Shown: positions 8,937 to 17,864, counted from the stretch's first letter. The stretch: 64,000 nt of DNA from SPDF01 sp963812085 (GCA_963812085.1 CAWETL010000004.1:558001-622000), one strand, 5' to 3'. The notes: generated from the sequence alone by a model not told the origin. Made by a program: numbers and translations.

Positions 8937-9215
8937 TACTTATCCCCAAATAGTGATACGTCAAACCTAAACATAACCGTTTCAAATGATAAACAACACA
9001 ACTGCTCTACACCTCAACACTGAAGTATAAACAAAAAACACAATTTGGAACAACTGAAACGGCTAAAATTTAACCTTAAAATGCAAACACAACAGTAGCC
9101 ATGTACAACAAAGTGCTCAACAAACGACGAAACAGCCACCAAACCCTGTTCCGGGGCAAAACATTATTTTCTCATAAAAACATAACATCCTGCAACCAAA
9201 AGAACGTGGTTTCAA
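8937..9215. other. A/C-rich intergenic region
   Basis: No gene seen. The plus strand from about 8965 to 9180 is strikingly poor in G and rich in A and C, unlike the neighbouring coding DNA. Confidence 0.5.
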
Positions 9216-9752
9216 ATGGTCAACAACTCAACTAGCAACGGCTGGTCGATTAAAGGTCTAGGAGCAAGCGACCCCGATCCAGACTTGAAAGAGAAACTGA
9301 TGCTCTTCGGCCAGTTCGTCGGCGACTGGGACATAACCCAAGCCAGATACATACAAACCGACGGAAGCGAGGTCAAAATGAAAGGAGAGGTCCACTTTGG
9401 ATGGGTCCTTGGCGGGACCGCGATACAGGACGTCTGGATGGGCTACCAAGAGAACTCGCAAAAAATCATTCTTTTCGGAACAACAATCCGATTCTATGAT
9501 CCAAAGATCGACGCCTGGCGCAGCACTTGGCTCTCGCCAATAAAAGGACTAGTGCGAATTTTCTTCGCTCGGAAAGTTGACGATGAGATTATTCTGGAAA
9601 GCAAAACCGCTGAAAGTTATCCAGAGCAATGAATTTTTTCCGAGATCAAGCCGCGGTCTTTCCGATGGCACTCCGAGGAAACTCATGATAGCGGCAAAAC
9701 TTGGCTGCTCACCGAGGAAATGCAAGTCCAAAAAACTACCGAAGGGCGATAA
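9216..9752 (+). pseudogene. DUF1579/lipocalin-like gene interrupted by an in-frame TGA
   Basis: The first 138 codons encode a beta-barrel-like protein (LFGQFVGDWDITQARYIQTD; FGWVLGGTAIQDVWMG; RFYDPKIDAWRSTW) typical of the DUF1579 lipocalin-like family. A TGA at 9630-9632 stops it. The same frame continues for 39 codons and encodes the family's usual end (IFSEIKPRSFRW, HSEETHDSGKTWLLTEEM) up to TAA 9750-9752. The TGA sits where relatives commonly have Trp, so one TGG-to-TGA change explains it. The full form would be about 178 residues. It could be a recent nonsense mutation, a base-call error, or less likely readthrough. Confidence 0.75.
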
Positions 9753-9837
9753 CCAAGATATTCATCGGCGGGTACTAACAGAAAAAGTGCTTAGGTTTAG
9801 CCACGCTTATGTCGTGATTCGATATTTCTTGCCCTTT

Positions 9838-10200
9838 CTATTCCTTCTTCAAGTTTTCCTTCACTCTAAACTTCACAATTTCTTTCACCAATTCGAATGG
9901 TATTGGCTCGTCTAGTGGAAATCTAACGGTTCCTTTGCTCGTTTCGTATTTAGCAAGTCTTTCTTTGAATTCAACAATAGCCGAAGGAGTTGGAAAAAAT
10001 CCAATATGATTTTTAAATGCAGCGAAATGCACCAAGTTACCATTTAACCTAAAAGTTGGCATTTGATACCTAAGTGTTTCTTCAACTTCAGGTGCAACAT
10101 CTCTGATAACCTGCCTGAGTTCCTGCATAATGCCTTGAATATTTTCAGGAAAGGTAACTATGTATTCATCTATGGTTCTGAACACTTTCTTGGATACCAT
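9838..10200 (-). CDS. DUF1801 / YdhG-like protein
   Basis: About 120 residues from the ATG at 10200, which has GGGAAGA just upstream; an alternative ATG lies at 10227. The motifs FRTIDEYIVTFPE, ETLRYQMPTFRLNG, FKNHIGFFPTPSAI and KGTVRFPLDEPIPFELV are the hallmark blocks of the DUF1801 family (YdhG/Fra-like, alpha-beta fold, sometimes annotated as iron chaperone). The function here is unknown. The gene is separated from the hydrogenase operon and appears independent. Confidence 0.88.
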   Translation of the reverse strand: MVSKKVFRTIDEYIVTFPENIQGIMQELRQVIRDVAPEVEETLRYQMPTFRLNGNLVHFAAFKNHIGFFPTPSAIVEFKERLAKYETSKGTVRFPLDEPIPFELVKEIVKFRVKENLKKE

Positions 10201-10268
10201 ATATCTTCCCAACCGAAAATGTTTCATCGCGATGGCTTTTCCGCCCTAACGTGCCTATTCTATGAATT

Positions 10269-11568
10269 TTAGCTGAAGTTGACTTTGACAAAGTGTGTTG
10301 AACAGCTTATGCACGGATCGTAAGCCCTGACGAGCATCTCGAGTCCGAGTTCTATTTCCTTCTCTGACTTGTCCAGCAGTTTTGGAGCGAGAGCTTCTAG
10401 GTCTTTCTGGATGTTGTTGTGATTTTGGTTAGTAGGTATAATGCAGTTTGCACTTTTACACACACCTTTTTCATCATAAGTGTAATCATGGAAAAGGATC
10501 CCACGGGGAACCTCAATTGCCCCCACCCCCCTTCCAGCCCTAACCTTAACCCCTGGTCTCCTTTCGTTTTTCAATCCTCCCGCCACAAGCTTGTCGATTA
10601 TGCGAATTGATTCCTCGCGGGAATGGACAAACTCGACGAACTGGGCAATGCTATTCATGAACGGATTGGTGTTTATTGATCTGAGTCCGAATCTCTCTCC
10701 CCACTCAAAAGCTTTGGGAGACAGTTTTTGGCTATTAAGATTGAATCTTGCCTAGTGCTCCGACCATGTAGGAGTCTCTGGCATGTTTTGCGTATTTGGC
10801 AGTTGATTGCGGCACCACAAACTCGTTCGTGACCTCTTTGTAATTGGAGACAGGGGTGGTGCCAGTATCTGTCGAGCCAATTACCCCGTCATAGAGAGCA
10901 TACTCCTCATCTGATTTCAAGGCGACATACTCTGTATCCCTGTTAAAGACTGGGAGAGCACTCGCCTTTGACAACAATAATTCGCCTACCCGATTCTGAG
11001 CGTCTTCCAATCCTACCAGCTTTTCCTTTGCAGCAATCATTTGTCTCTCGGAAGGTGTTTTCCAGATACCTCCAGGCACAAGGTTGACGGGATGAGTTGT
11101 TCTTCCACATATCAGATCCGAGATCTCGTTAGCCACTCTGTGCAATCCCACAATAGTCTTCAACGTCTCTAGGTTCGACTCTGCCAACGGAAAGACGCTC
11201 CCAACACCAAACAGGTCAGGTGCAGTCAAGTACCCGAGGTGCAGAATATGACTTTGCATGTTCTCGCCGTGTATTGCCAGTTTTCTTATCTCCCCGCTCT
11301 GATCCGAAATGGAGAGTCCCATGGCAGACTCAGTCGCTTTCAATGATGCTAATGTGTGACCTATTGAGCATATGCCACAGATTCGAGAGACTATCTGAGC
11401 GATTTGGTGGTAGGGTTTCCCTTGAACAAAAGATTCAAAAAGACGTGGTGCTTCGGTGACGTTCCATTGTACTTTTTCAACATGTCCTTTCTTCACATTT
11501 AGCAGGATATCACCGTGGCCTTCTACTCTGGTGAGGTGTTTCACATGTAGATTAATGTCTTTTGTCAT
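10269..11568 (-). CDS. [NiFe]-hydrogenase large subunit, with a single-base frameshift
   Basis: Group-3-like catalytic subunit that would hold the NiFe(CN)2CO site. The N-terminal CxxC ligand pair lies in RICGICSIGH (Cys64, Cys67) and the C-terminal pair in DPCISCSTH, followed by a short tail that a maturation peptidase would remove. The reading frame breaks near 10743: one part stops at 10735 (after GALGKIQS), but moving one base gives NLNSQKLSPKAFEWGERFGL and joins the downstream part. The length of 1300 bases is one base too many, so a single inserted base gives a 432-residue protein. The ATG at 11568 overlaps the upstream stop as ATGA. Last gene of the operon. Confidence 0.88.
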
Positions 11569-12251
11569 TCTTTGGCCCTCCACTGGCTAGTACCCATTTT
11601 TTTCATTACGCTTTCTATGTGTTTCACGCCGTCGAAGCTGAAGACTTTGGCTGCCTCTAGTACATCTTCTGGCCGGAAGCCGGCATTAAGATAGGCTTGG
11701 AGACCAAACTTTATGACGGCCTCGTGTCCGATCACAGAGTGGCATCCTTCGCATTTGTACCCTCTCCGAGTGCAGTAGGCCTCGCAGTTGGCGTATGTTA
11801 TCGGTCCAAGGCACAAGACGCCTCTTGAGAGAAAGCACCCTTCTTTTTGGTTCGGACATTCGGCGCAAACTGGAACGCCATTCAAGTCATATTCTCTGCA
11901 ATACTCGGCGAAATTGCAGGCGCCGCTTTTAGGGCAATTTCTGCAATCTTGAGTGTGTTCGGATAATAGCAGTTCGACTACTGTCCGTCTAGCTTGATAG
12001 ACTGCTTCGCTTTTTGTAGAAATCTTAAGTCCGTTGCCAACAGGGAGAGTGCAGCTTGAGTAAAGTCCGGGTCTTCCGCCTCCCGTTACCTCAACAATGC
12101 ATAAACGGCAGGCTCCTGATCTGTTCTCGTCGTAGACTGCGTTGTAGCAGAGAGTTGGAATCTTGAAACCGTTCCTTAAGGCCACCTCGAGAACTTTCTC
12201 GCCCAGCTTGCAGATCAATTCTTTGTCGTCTACAATTATCTTGGCGCTCAT
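11565..12251 (-). CDS. Hybrid hydrogenase subunit: HoxU/NuoG-type [2Fe-2S] domain fused to the C-terminal half of a [NiFe] small subunit
   Basis: 228 residues. Residues 1-80 form a [2Fe-2S] ferredoxin (Cys35, 48, 51, 67); residues 85-118 carry the His-Cys3 [4Fe-4S] site (His99, Cys103, 106, 112) as in NuoG and HoxU. From Cys129 the sequence changes: C129-x2-C132-x6-C139-x7-C147-x8-C156-x3-C160-x6-C167-x2-C170. The spacing from Cys139 onward, with LCLGPITYANC and CEGC, is that of the medial/distal-cluster half of MvhG-type [NiFe] small subunits. So this polypeptide seems to carry the missing half of the small subunit encoded first in the operon. Both ends overlap neighbours by ATGA. Confidence 0.85.
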   Translation of the reverse strand: MSAKIIVDDKELICKLGEKVLEVALRNGFKIPTLCYNAVYDENRSGACRLCIVEVTGGGRPGLYSSCTLPVGNGLKISTKSEAVYQARRTVVELLLSEHTQDCRNCPKSGACNFAEYCREYDLNGVPVCAECPNQKEGCFLSRGVLCLGPITYANCEAYCTRRGYKCEGCHSVIGHEAVIKFGLQAYLNAGFRPEDVLEAAKVFSFDGVKHIESVMKKMGTSQWRAKE

Positions 12252-15200
12252 TGTCTTCCCTCCAGGGTCATTATGTCACATCTAAGACAACGCTTTCCTT
12301 CCCGCGAAGCGCTGCTGTCTCCCATTCTGCGCACTACCTCATCAAAACCTTTGGTGTGTATTGAAACATGAAGTCTTGGTGCCGTTTTCCTTTCCATTTT
12401 CTCTTCGTTTTTGGGTGTTTTCATTGCATACTTGATCTTGGTTTTCCTTCTTAGCTCTGGAAAATGGTCTTTTCCACTGAGCAATTTGTCAATGTTTCTG
12501 GCAGCTAGCTTTCCATGAGCGACGGCTTCTATTACGCTAGCCGGACCCGTGACAACATCGCCTCCGGCGAAGACGTTTGCCTCCTTTGTGGACAGCGAAT
12601 ACTTTTCAACTTGTATTTTGCCCGAGCTATCCGCAAATCCTTCAGGAAAATTCCTAGAAAAGTCTGTGTCAATTGCTTGACCTATTGCGGATACAATTGT
12701 GTCAGCTCTGATTTCAGCAGTTTCACCTGTTGGTACCGGGATTCTTCGACCCTTCTTGTCGTGACCCGTCATTCTCATCTTCATGAAAACTATGCCGACC
12801 GCTTTGCCTGGCTCGAACACTATCATGTGGGGAGAGATCAGTGCGCGAAATTCGATTCCTTCCATGGAGGCAGATTCTTGTCCTTCTCCATAGGCAGGCA
12901 TATCTTCCATGCCTCTCCTGTAGCAGATTATTACTTCTTTAGCGCCGAGGCGTTTAGCAGTCCTAGCAACATCGATTGCGACATCTCCGCCGCCGATTAC
13001 TATGACTTTTTTGCCAAGGTGGGGTTTTTTGCCTCTTTTGACCTCTGCAAGAAACTCTAACCCTGAAACTACTCCGGCAAGTTCTTCTCCTTCGATTTCG
13101 AGCTTCTGACTTTTCTGAGCACCTATTGCCACGTAAAACGCGTCATATTCTTTGGCTATTTCGGTGAATTTTATGTCTACCCCAATTCTGGTGTTTAGCT
13201 TGACTTCAACGCCAAGATTTATGACATTTTGGATTTCTTTCTCCAAAATTTCTTCTGGCAATCTGTATGACGGTATAGCCCATCGCGGCATTCCCCCCAG
13301 AGCTTCAGAGCCTTCAAATATGGTTGTTTTATAGCCAAGACGAGTAAGGAAGTAAGCAGCGGAAAGTCCAGATGGGCCTCCTCCTATAACGGCAACCCGT
13401 CTTCCATTGGGTTTGAGTTTTGCTAACTGGGGTATTTCGCCTTTTCTTAGGGCTTTATCAGTGCAATATCTTTTTAGCTCCTGTATATTCATCGGTTCAT
13501 CTAGTTGTCCTCGCTGACATCTTCCTTCACAAGGATGTTCGCAGACTCTTCCGCAGACGGAGGGAAAAGGGTTGTCGACCAAATTAAGGGCGTAAGCTTC
13601 AGAGTATCTTCTTTCGTTGATTAATTGGATATAGCCCGGAACGTTGGTTCCGGCTGGGCAAGTATTTTGGCATGGAGCGTCAAAAAGAGCTGCGCAAACG
13701 GATGCCTCACACTTCCGTTGCCGTATGTGTTCAAGGTATTCCTCTTTGAAGTATTTCAGTGTGGTCAGCACGGGGTTGGGTGCTGTTCCTCCCAATGCGC
13801 ATAAACTTGCGTCTCTAATTTGGATCGACAAGTGAGAGAGTATTGCAAGGTCTTCCTCCAAACCTTCCCCCATTGTGATCTTCTCCAGGATTTCTAGCAT
13901 TCGTCGTAGTCCGAATCTGCACGGAGTGCATTTGCCACATGATTCTTCAGTGGTGAATCCGAGGAAGTATCTGGCTACGTCTACCATGCATGTGTCCTGG
14001 TCCATTACTACCATTCCTCCCGAGCCCAGTATTGCACCTAGTTCCTTTAGCGTTTCATAATCTATCCCTACATCGAGATGGCTTGCTGGGATGCAGCCTC
14101 CGGAGGGTCCACCGGTCTGGACGGCTTTGAACTTCCGGCCATTTTGGCAGCCTCCTCCAATGTCATATATGACCTCTCTAAGAGGGGTTCCTAAAGGTAT
14201 CTCTACGAGTCCGGATCTTTCTATTTTGCCGACTAGTGAGAAGACTTTTGTTCCTTTGCTTTTTTCGGTGCCAATTTTGGAGAACCAGTCGGCGCCTTTG
14301 TCCATAATGAAGGCGACTGTATTCCAGGTTTCGACATTGTTTACATTTGTGGGTTTGCCGAAGAGACCTGATTCGGCAGGAAATGGAGGTCTGGGATGGG
14401 GTTCTCCCCTTTTTCCTTCTATTGAGGCTATTAGCGCTGTTTCTTCTCCACAGACGAATGCTCCTGCTCCTTCCATTATTCTTAGTTTGAATGAGAATCC
14501 TGAGCCGAAGGCATGCTCGCCGAGGATACCTAGTTCTTCGGCTCGTTTGATTGCCTTGGTTAGTGTTTCTACAGCTAACGGGTATTCGGCTCTGACGTAA
14601 ATGTAGCCCTCGTCGACCCCCATGGCGTAGGCGCCAATTATCATGCCTTCTATGACGGTGTGAGGATCTCCTTCTAGAACTGCCCTATTCATGTAGGCAC
14701 CTGGATCTCCTTCGTCTGCGTTGCAGATGACGTATTTTTTTTCTCCCATCGATTTTCGGGCTATCTCCCATTTTAGTCCTGTTGGGAATCCAGCTCCGCC
14801 GCGACCCCTTAAGCCTGAACGTTTTATCTCGTCTATTACTTGTTCCGGCTTCTTGTAGTAGAGGGTCTTGAATGCTGCTGTGTAGCCTCCTCTTGCAATG
14901 TATTGCTCTATGCTTTCTGGATTTATTATGCCGCAGTTTCTGAGGACTATTCTTAGTTGTTTTGCTAGGAAGGGAATTTCTCGGTATTCTGATATTCCCA
15001 TCCACATGTTTTCTCGAAGGATTGGGTAGTGGTCGCTTACCGTTGGTTCTCTTGTTATCTGTCCTAAAGCGTAGTTAGCTATGGGTTTTCCGCTTATAAC
15101 ATGTTCATCTATTATCTCTTTCATTTTCTCCTGGTTCATTTCTCTGTATGTTACTCTAGGTCTGCCTGGCAGCTCTACATCGACCAAAGGTTCTGCGTGG

Positions 15201-15406
15201 CAAAGACCTATGCATCCAACGGTTGTGATTTCAACGTCAGCTCCGATCTGTTTCAGATAATTCTGTGTAAAAGTCATAAGGGATTGACCGCCACTTGCGA
15301 TCCCACATGTGCCTAGACCAAATATTATCCTTGGTTTCGTGCAGTTGATTTGGTTTCTTCCGATTTTCGCGAGCTCTTCTAAATCATCTATTGTTTTGAT
15401 CTTCAC
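12248..15406 (-). CDS. NuoE'-NuoF-GltD (NfnB-like) fusion, flavin diaphorase subunit
   Basis: 1052 residues, three modules. Residues 1-115: thioredoxin-like [2Fe-2S] domain (Cys34, Cys65, Cys69 and neighbours). Residues 150-560: NuoF, with the NADH/FMN loop GLRGRGGAGFPTG, the segment CGEETALIASIEG and the [4Fe-4S] ligands C490-x2-C493-x2-C496 and C536. Residues 570-1000: a GltD/NfnB-like module with N-terminal cluster cysteines (CPAGTNVPGY; VCGRVCEHPCEGRC), FAD motif GGGPSGLSAAY and a second nucleotide motif GGGDVAIDVARTAKR. A final CLRCD motif follows. Two flavin centres on one chain suit NAD(P)H coupling or electron bifurcation; this is inferred. The gene overlaps the next one by ATGA. Confidence 0.9.
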   Translation of the reverse strand: MKIKTIDDLEELAKIGRNQINCTKPRIIFGLGTCGIASGGQSLMTFTQNYLKQIGADVEITTVGCIGLCHAEPLVDVELPGRPRVTYREMNQEKMKEIIDEHVISGKPIANYALGQITREPTVSDHYPILRENMWMGISEYREIPFLAKQLRIVLRNCGIINPESIEQYIARGGYTAAFKTLYYKKPEQVIDEIKRSGLRGRGGAGFPTGLKWEIARKSMGEKKYVICNADEGDPGAYMNRAVLEGDPHTVIEGMIIGAYAMGVDEGYIYVRAEYPLAVETLTKAIKRAEELGILGEHAFGSGFSFKLRIMEGAGAFVCGEETALIASIEGKRGEPHPRPPFPAESGLFGKPTNVNNVETWNTVAFIMDKGADWFSKIGTEKSKGTKVFSLVGKIERSGLVEIPLGTPLREVIYDIGGGCQNGRKFKAVQTGGPSGGCIPASHLDVGIDYETLKELGAILGSGGMVVMDQDTCMVDVARYFLGFTTEESCGKCTPCRFGLRRMLEILEKITMGEGLEEDLAILSHLSIQIRDASLCALGGTAPNPVLTTLKYFKEEYLEHIRQRKCEASVCAALFDAPCQNTCPAGTNVPGYIQLINERRYSEAYALNLVDNPFPSVCGRVCEHPCEGRCQRGQLDEPMNIQELKRYCTDKALRKGEIPQLAKLKPNGRRVAVIGGGPSGLSAAYFLTRLGYKTTIFEGSEALGGMPRWAIPSYRLPEEILEKEIQNVINLGVEVKLNTRIGVDIKFTEIAKEYDAFYVAIGAQKSQKLEIEGEELAGVVSGLEFLAEVKRGKKPHLGKKVIVIGGGDVAIDVARTAKRLGAKEVIICYRRGMEDMPAYGEGQESASMEGIEFRALISPHMIVFEPGKAVGIVFMKMRMTGHDKKGRRIPVPTGETAEIRADTIVSAIGQAIDTDFSRNFPEGFADSSGKIQVEKYSLSTKEANVFAGGDVVTGPASVIEAVAHGKLAARNIDKLLSGKDHFPELRRKTKIKYAMKTPKNEEKMERKTAPRLHVSIHTKGFDEVVRRMGDSSASREGKRCLRCDIMTLEGRQ

Positions 15407-15415
15407 AAAATCACC

Positions 15416-15877
15416 CTATTCAAATTTACTGAAGATGTCTGCTAGATCTGCAGATCTTACCCTGCCGAATGTATCATTGTCAATCATTATTGTGGGGGAT
15501 ATTCCGCAGCATCCCAGACAGCGGACAACTTTTAAGGTGAAGCGTTTGTCCTCAGTGGTTTCTTTAACTTTGACTTTCATGAGTTCGCTGATTTTGTTGA
15601 GGAGGTTTCTTCCGCCTTTCACGTGACAAGAAGTGCCTTCGCAAACGTGAATGGTGTGCCTCCCCGCTGGGCTGAGGTTGAATTGGGAGTAAAAAGTTGC
15701 TATTCCATACAGGTCGGTGTAGCTGGTGCCTATTCTGTTGGCAACGTACCTCATGTGTTCTTCACGAAGATAACCGTATTTTTTCTGGAGTTGTTGGAGT
15801 AACCTTATCTTTGCGGTTTTCACATCCTCTATCCCTGCGATTATCTCCTCGATTTCCGTTTTTTCTTGTTCGTTCAT
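15416..15877 (-). CDS. NuoE/HoxE-type [2Fe-2S] subunit of the hydrogenase
   Basis: 153 residues from the ATG at 15877, which has GGAGGT upstream and overlaps the preceding stop as ATGA. The helical N-terminus (RLLQQLQKKYGYLREEHMRY; IATFYSQFNLSPAGRHTI) and the thioredoxin-like domain with CEGTSCHVKGG and CLGCCGISP give the four [2Fe-2S] ligands of the 24-kDa NuoE/HoxE/HndA family. It would pass electrons between the NuoF flavin and the hydrogenase module. The following fusion protein carries its own NuoE-like domain, so the complex has two. Confidence 0.93.
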   Translation of the reverse strand: MNEQEKTEIEEIIAGIEDVKTAKIRLLQQLQKKYGYLREEHMRYVANRIGTSYTDLYGIATFYSQFNLSPAGRHTIHVCEGTSCHVKGGRNLLNKISELMKVKVKETTEDKRFTLKVVRCLGCCGISPTIMIDNDTFGRVRSADLADIFSKFE

Positions 15878-17376
15878 ACTTTTACCTCCCATATGGACTC
15901 CAGCCAATTGCAGCGGTCCTCGATGATTTTTTCTTCAACTGTCGGGTAATTGCCTCCGCCATTGAGACATCTTGCTAGACACGGAAACAAGTCAATGAAG
16001 TTGCTTTTTGTTCTGTCAATTTGGGGAACTACGTCTTTTGAGATTCTGATGCTGGAAACATTGGACTCCACTGTTAGCTCTACTGGGCTGAATCCCGGGT
16101 GATTCTTGCCGATTTTGATTTTCCTTTGATAGTTGTCTTTCTTAGAGAATTCAGGGTCGATCTCCATCTTTTTGAAAAGTTCGTCGAGTTCCATCGCTGA
16201 TATTACGTATTTGAATCCGTTGACTCCTTTTAGGGCAGTACATGGGCTCAGAAGACAAACTGGTGTTTTGCTTTCCTCTTTGAGTAGCAAATTCCATGGG
16301 GCGTTTTGCTCTGACCATGATATTTTGGAATTTGGAATTCTGTCTTTTACGTAGTTGAAGGCTGCTTTGCACCAAGAAAGCATCCTTTTTCCTGGATTGC
16401 CTACCTTGGTGTCTAGAGTAATGGATTCGAGAAGGAAACGGTCGTATTGTATTGCGCTGTCGAATCCTGCTTCTTTGAGCGCACCTATTAGGTGTCTTTC
16501 GGCGATTAATGGTTCGATCTCTCTGAGAAACAGATTCTTCTCAACATAGGAAGATAAGGTGATCGAGTCAACTGCTATTTTCATTTTTTCTTTCTTTTCC
16601 AGGTCTTTGATCAGTTCTGGAATGCAGGATCTTGTTTCAAGTGAACCACATGAACAACAGGACACGCATTGGCCGCATCTTATGCAACCGTTGTTGTCGA
16701 AGCCAATGTTTTTGGGGGTGCTAATTACTATTTCAGGACCTTTGCCTACCATCCCCAGAGCGTCTATGCCAAGTGCATCTCTGCACAGTGCATCGCATCT
16801 CCTACAGAGGATGCACTTGTGAGGATTGTATAGCACAAGGGAGCGGTCGTCTATGGGTATTGGTTTCTGTGCAACTCCGAATCTGCTGTCCATTGGAGTA
16901 TGGAGAGGCATCCAGCTCAATCTGTTGATGTAATAAAGAATCTGCTCTTTCCTTACTGGACAACCCCTGATGTAGAAGTCAACAGTCACAACCTCGTTCA
17001 GAGCCTTGGTCTTGCCTAGGTCGAATAGCCTACTATTGCTGGGATAATGTTTAGCGTAGACATCTTGGAGAGAGGCCGTAATAGGTGAAGCGTTTCTAAG
17101 CTTGTTTACACAACCTGTTGAAGCGCAATCCCCTAGCGCAACCAGAATCTTGGCCTTAGATCTAATCTCTTTGAGGCGTTTTGCGTCCATAGGTCTTTGG
17201 ATGGAGCCTTCCACGAATGCAAGATCGCATTGATCCGAGTGCTCCTTCATCGCCTCGCGGAAAGAAACCACATCAACCTTCTCAACTAAATCGAGGATTT
17301 GCTCCTCTAGGTTTACTATCTGCAGCTGACACCCTTCGCAGCTCGCAAAGTCATAGATGGCAATCTTTGGTTTCAA
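15874..17376 (-). CDS. Hybrid hydrogenase subunit: N-terminal half of a [NiFe] small subunit, two ferredoxin clusters, degenerate [FeFe] H-cluster domain
   Basis: 500 residues from a TTG start with GGGGGAGA upstream. Residues 1-165 have the proximal-cluster ligands of a [NiFe] small subunit (CEGC 13-16; GDCASTGC 82-89; RGCP 137-140), but the medial/distal half is absent. Two ferredoxin-like sites follow (Cys188/191/194/198 and Cys231/234/237/240). Residues 265-490 resemble the [FeFe]-hydrogenase H domain: KEAGFDSAIQYDRFLLESIT, then MLSWCKAAF for TSCCPAW, LSPCTALKG for MPCTAKK, and FPCLARCLNGGGNYP for ACPGGCINGGGQP. The four cluster ligands (Cys336, 379, 466, 470) remain, while the proton-transfer Cys is Trp335. 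It is probably electron-transferring rather than H2-forming. First gene of the operon. Confidence 0.85.
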   Translation of the reverse strand: MKPKIAIYDFASCEGCQLQIVNLEEQILDLVEKVDVVSFREAMKEHSDQCDLAFVEGSIQRPMDAKRLKEIRSKAKILVALGDCASTGCVNKLRNASPITASLQDVYAKHYPSNSRLFDLGKTKALNEVVTVDFYIRGCPVRKEQILYYINRLSWMPLHTPMDSRFGVAQKPIPIDDRSLVLYNPHKCILCRRCDALCRDALGIDALGMVGKGPEIVISTPKNIGFDNNGCIRCGQCVSCCSCGSLETRSCIPELIKDLEKKEKMKIAVDSITLSSYVEKNLFLREIEPLIAERHLIGALKEAGFDSAIQYDRFLLESITLDTKVGNPGKRMLSWCKAAFNYVKDRIPNSKISWSEQNAPWNLLLKEESKTPVCLLSPCTALKGVNGFKYVISAMELDELFKKMEIDPEFSKKDNYQRKIKIGKNHPGFSPVELTVESNVSSIRISKDVVPQIDRTKSNFIDLFPCLARCLNGGGNYPTVEEKIIEDRCNWLESIWEVKV

Positions 17377-17781
17377 ATAACCATTCTCCCCCGTAAAAAA
17401 AGCTCTCCATTAGTAGCGGGTAAATTTTGGAGGTTAACTACCAACCCCAAATCCCTTACTCCTATTCTTTGAGCAATCTATTTTAGCTTTTTCAAAGAAT
17501 TTCAATGAGTAAGATTCTTGCGAGTACATCTTTCAAAGGAAAAGCCCTTCGCTTTATGCATTTAGGCTATTCAGGATGAAACACAAATTTCAAGAATCTG
17601 ATAGGGACTACTTTAAACACGCGCCTTGAAGATGGACGTCGTTTTTGCATGTATAATCAAAAGACATTTTGTATTTACAGGCGTGAGTCATTCAAACTAA
17701 GCAACCAACAAAAAACAACGTTTCGCTACGATGAGTTGTATAGTAGCGCTAAATTCGGAATTCTCAGTAGATATGACTGCA
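17377..17781. other. Intergenic region upstream of the hydrogenase operon
   Basis: No gene seen. It must hold the minus-strand promoter of the hydrogenase operon. Several A/T-rich stretches (for example 17485-17500 and 17550-17560) are possible TATA boxes, but none is clear enough to call. Confidence 0.4.
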
Positions 17782-17784
17782 CTT

Positions 17785-17833
17785 TTTATAAATACATGAC
17801 TTGTTCATGTATCTAACGCTAAGTTTTTAGCGT
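17785..17833 (+). promoter_or_regulatory. TATA box with abutting palindromic operator and second inverted repeat
   Basis: TTTATAAAT (17785-17793) is a strong TATA box. A perfect 7-bp palindrome, TACATGA-5-TCATGTA (17793-17811), overlaps its end and reaches the expected transcription start. Just after it comes ACGCTAA-4-TTAGCGT (17816-17833), which would form a hairpin in the RNA leader. A repressor bound here would block TBP or polymerase. The regulator is unknown. Confidence 0.6.
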
Positions 17834-17864
17834 AGTTCAGCGCATTATTAGTCGAGGGTAAATT

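Noticed and set aside
9216..9752. Selenocysteine at the in-frame TGA
   Set aside because: The position matches Trp, not Cys, in the family pattern, and no SECIS-like structure was evident; nonsense mutation or error is simpler.
12515..15316. Several plus-strand frames of 60-180 residues opposite the NuoF fusion
   Set aside because: They lie fully inside a strongly supported minus-strand gene and have no domain features.
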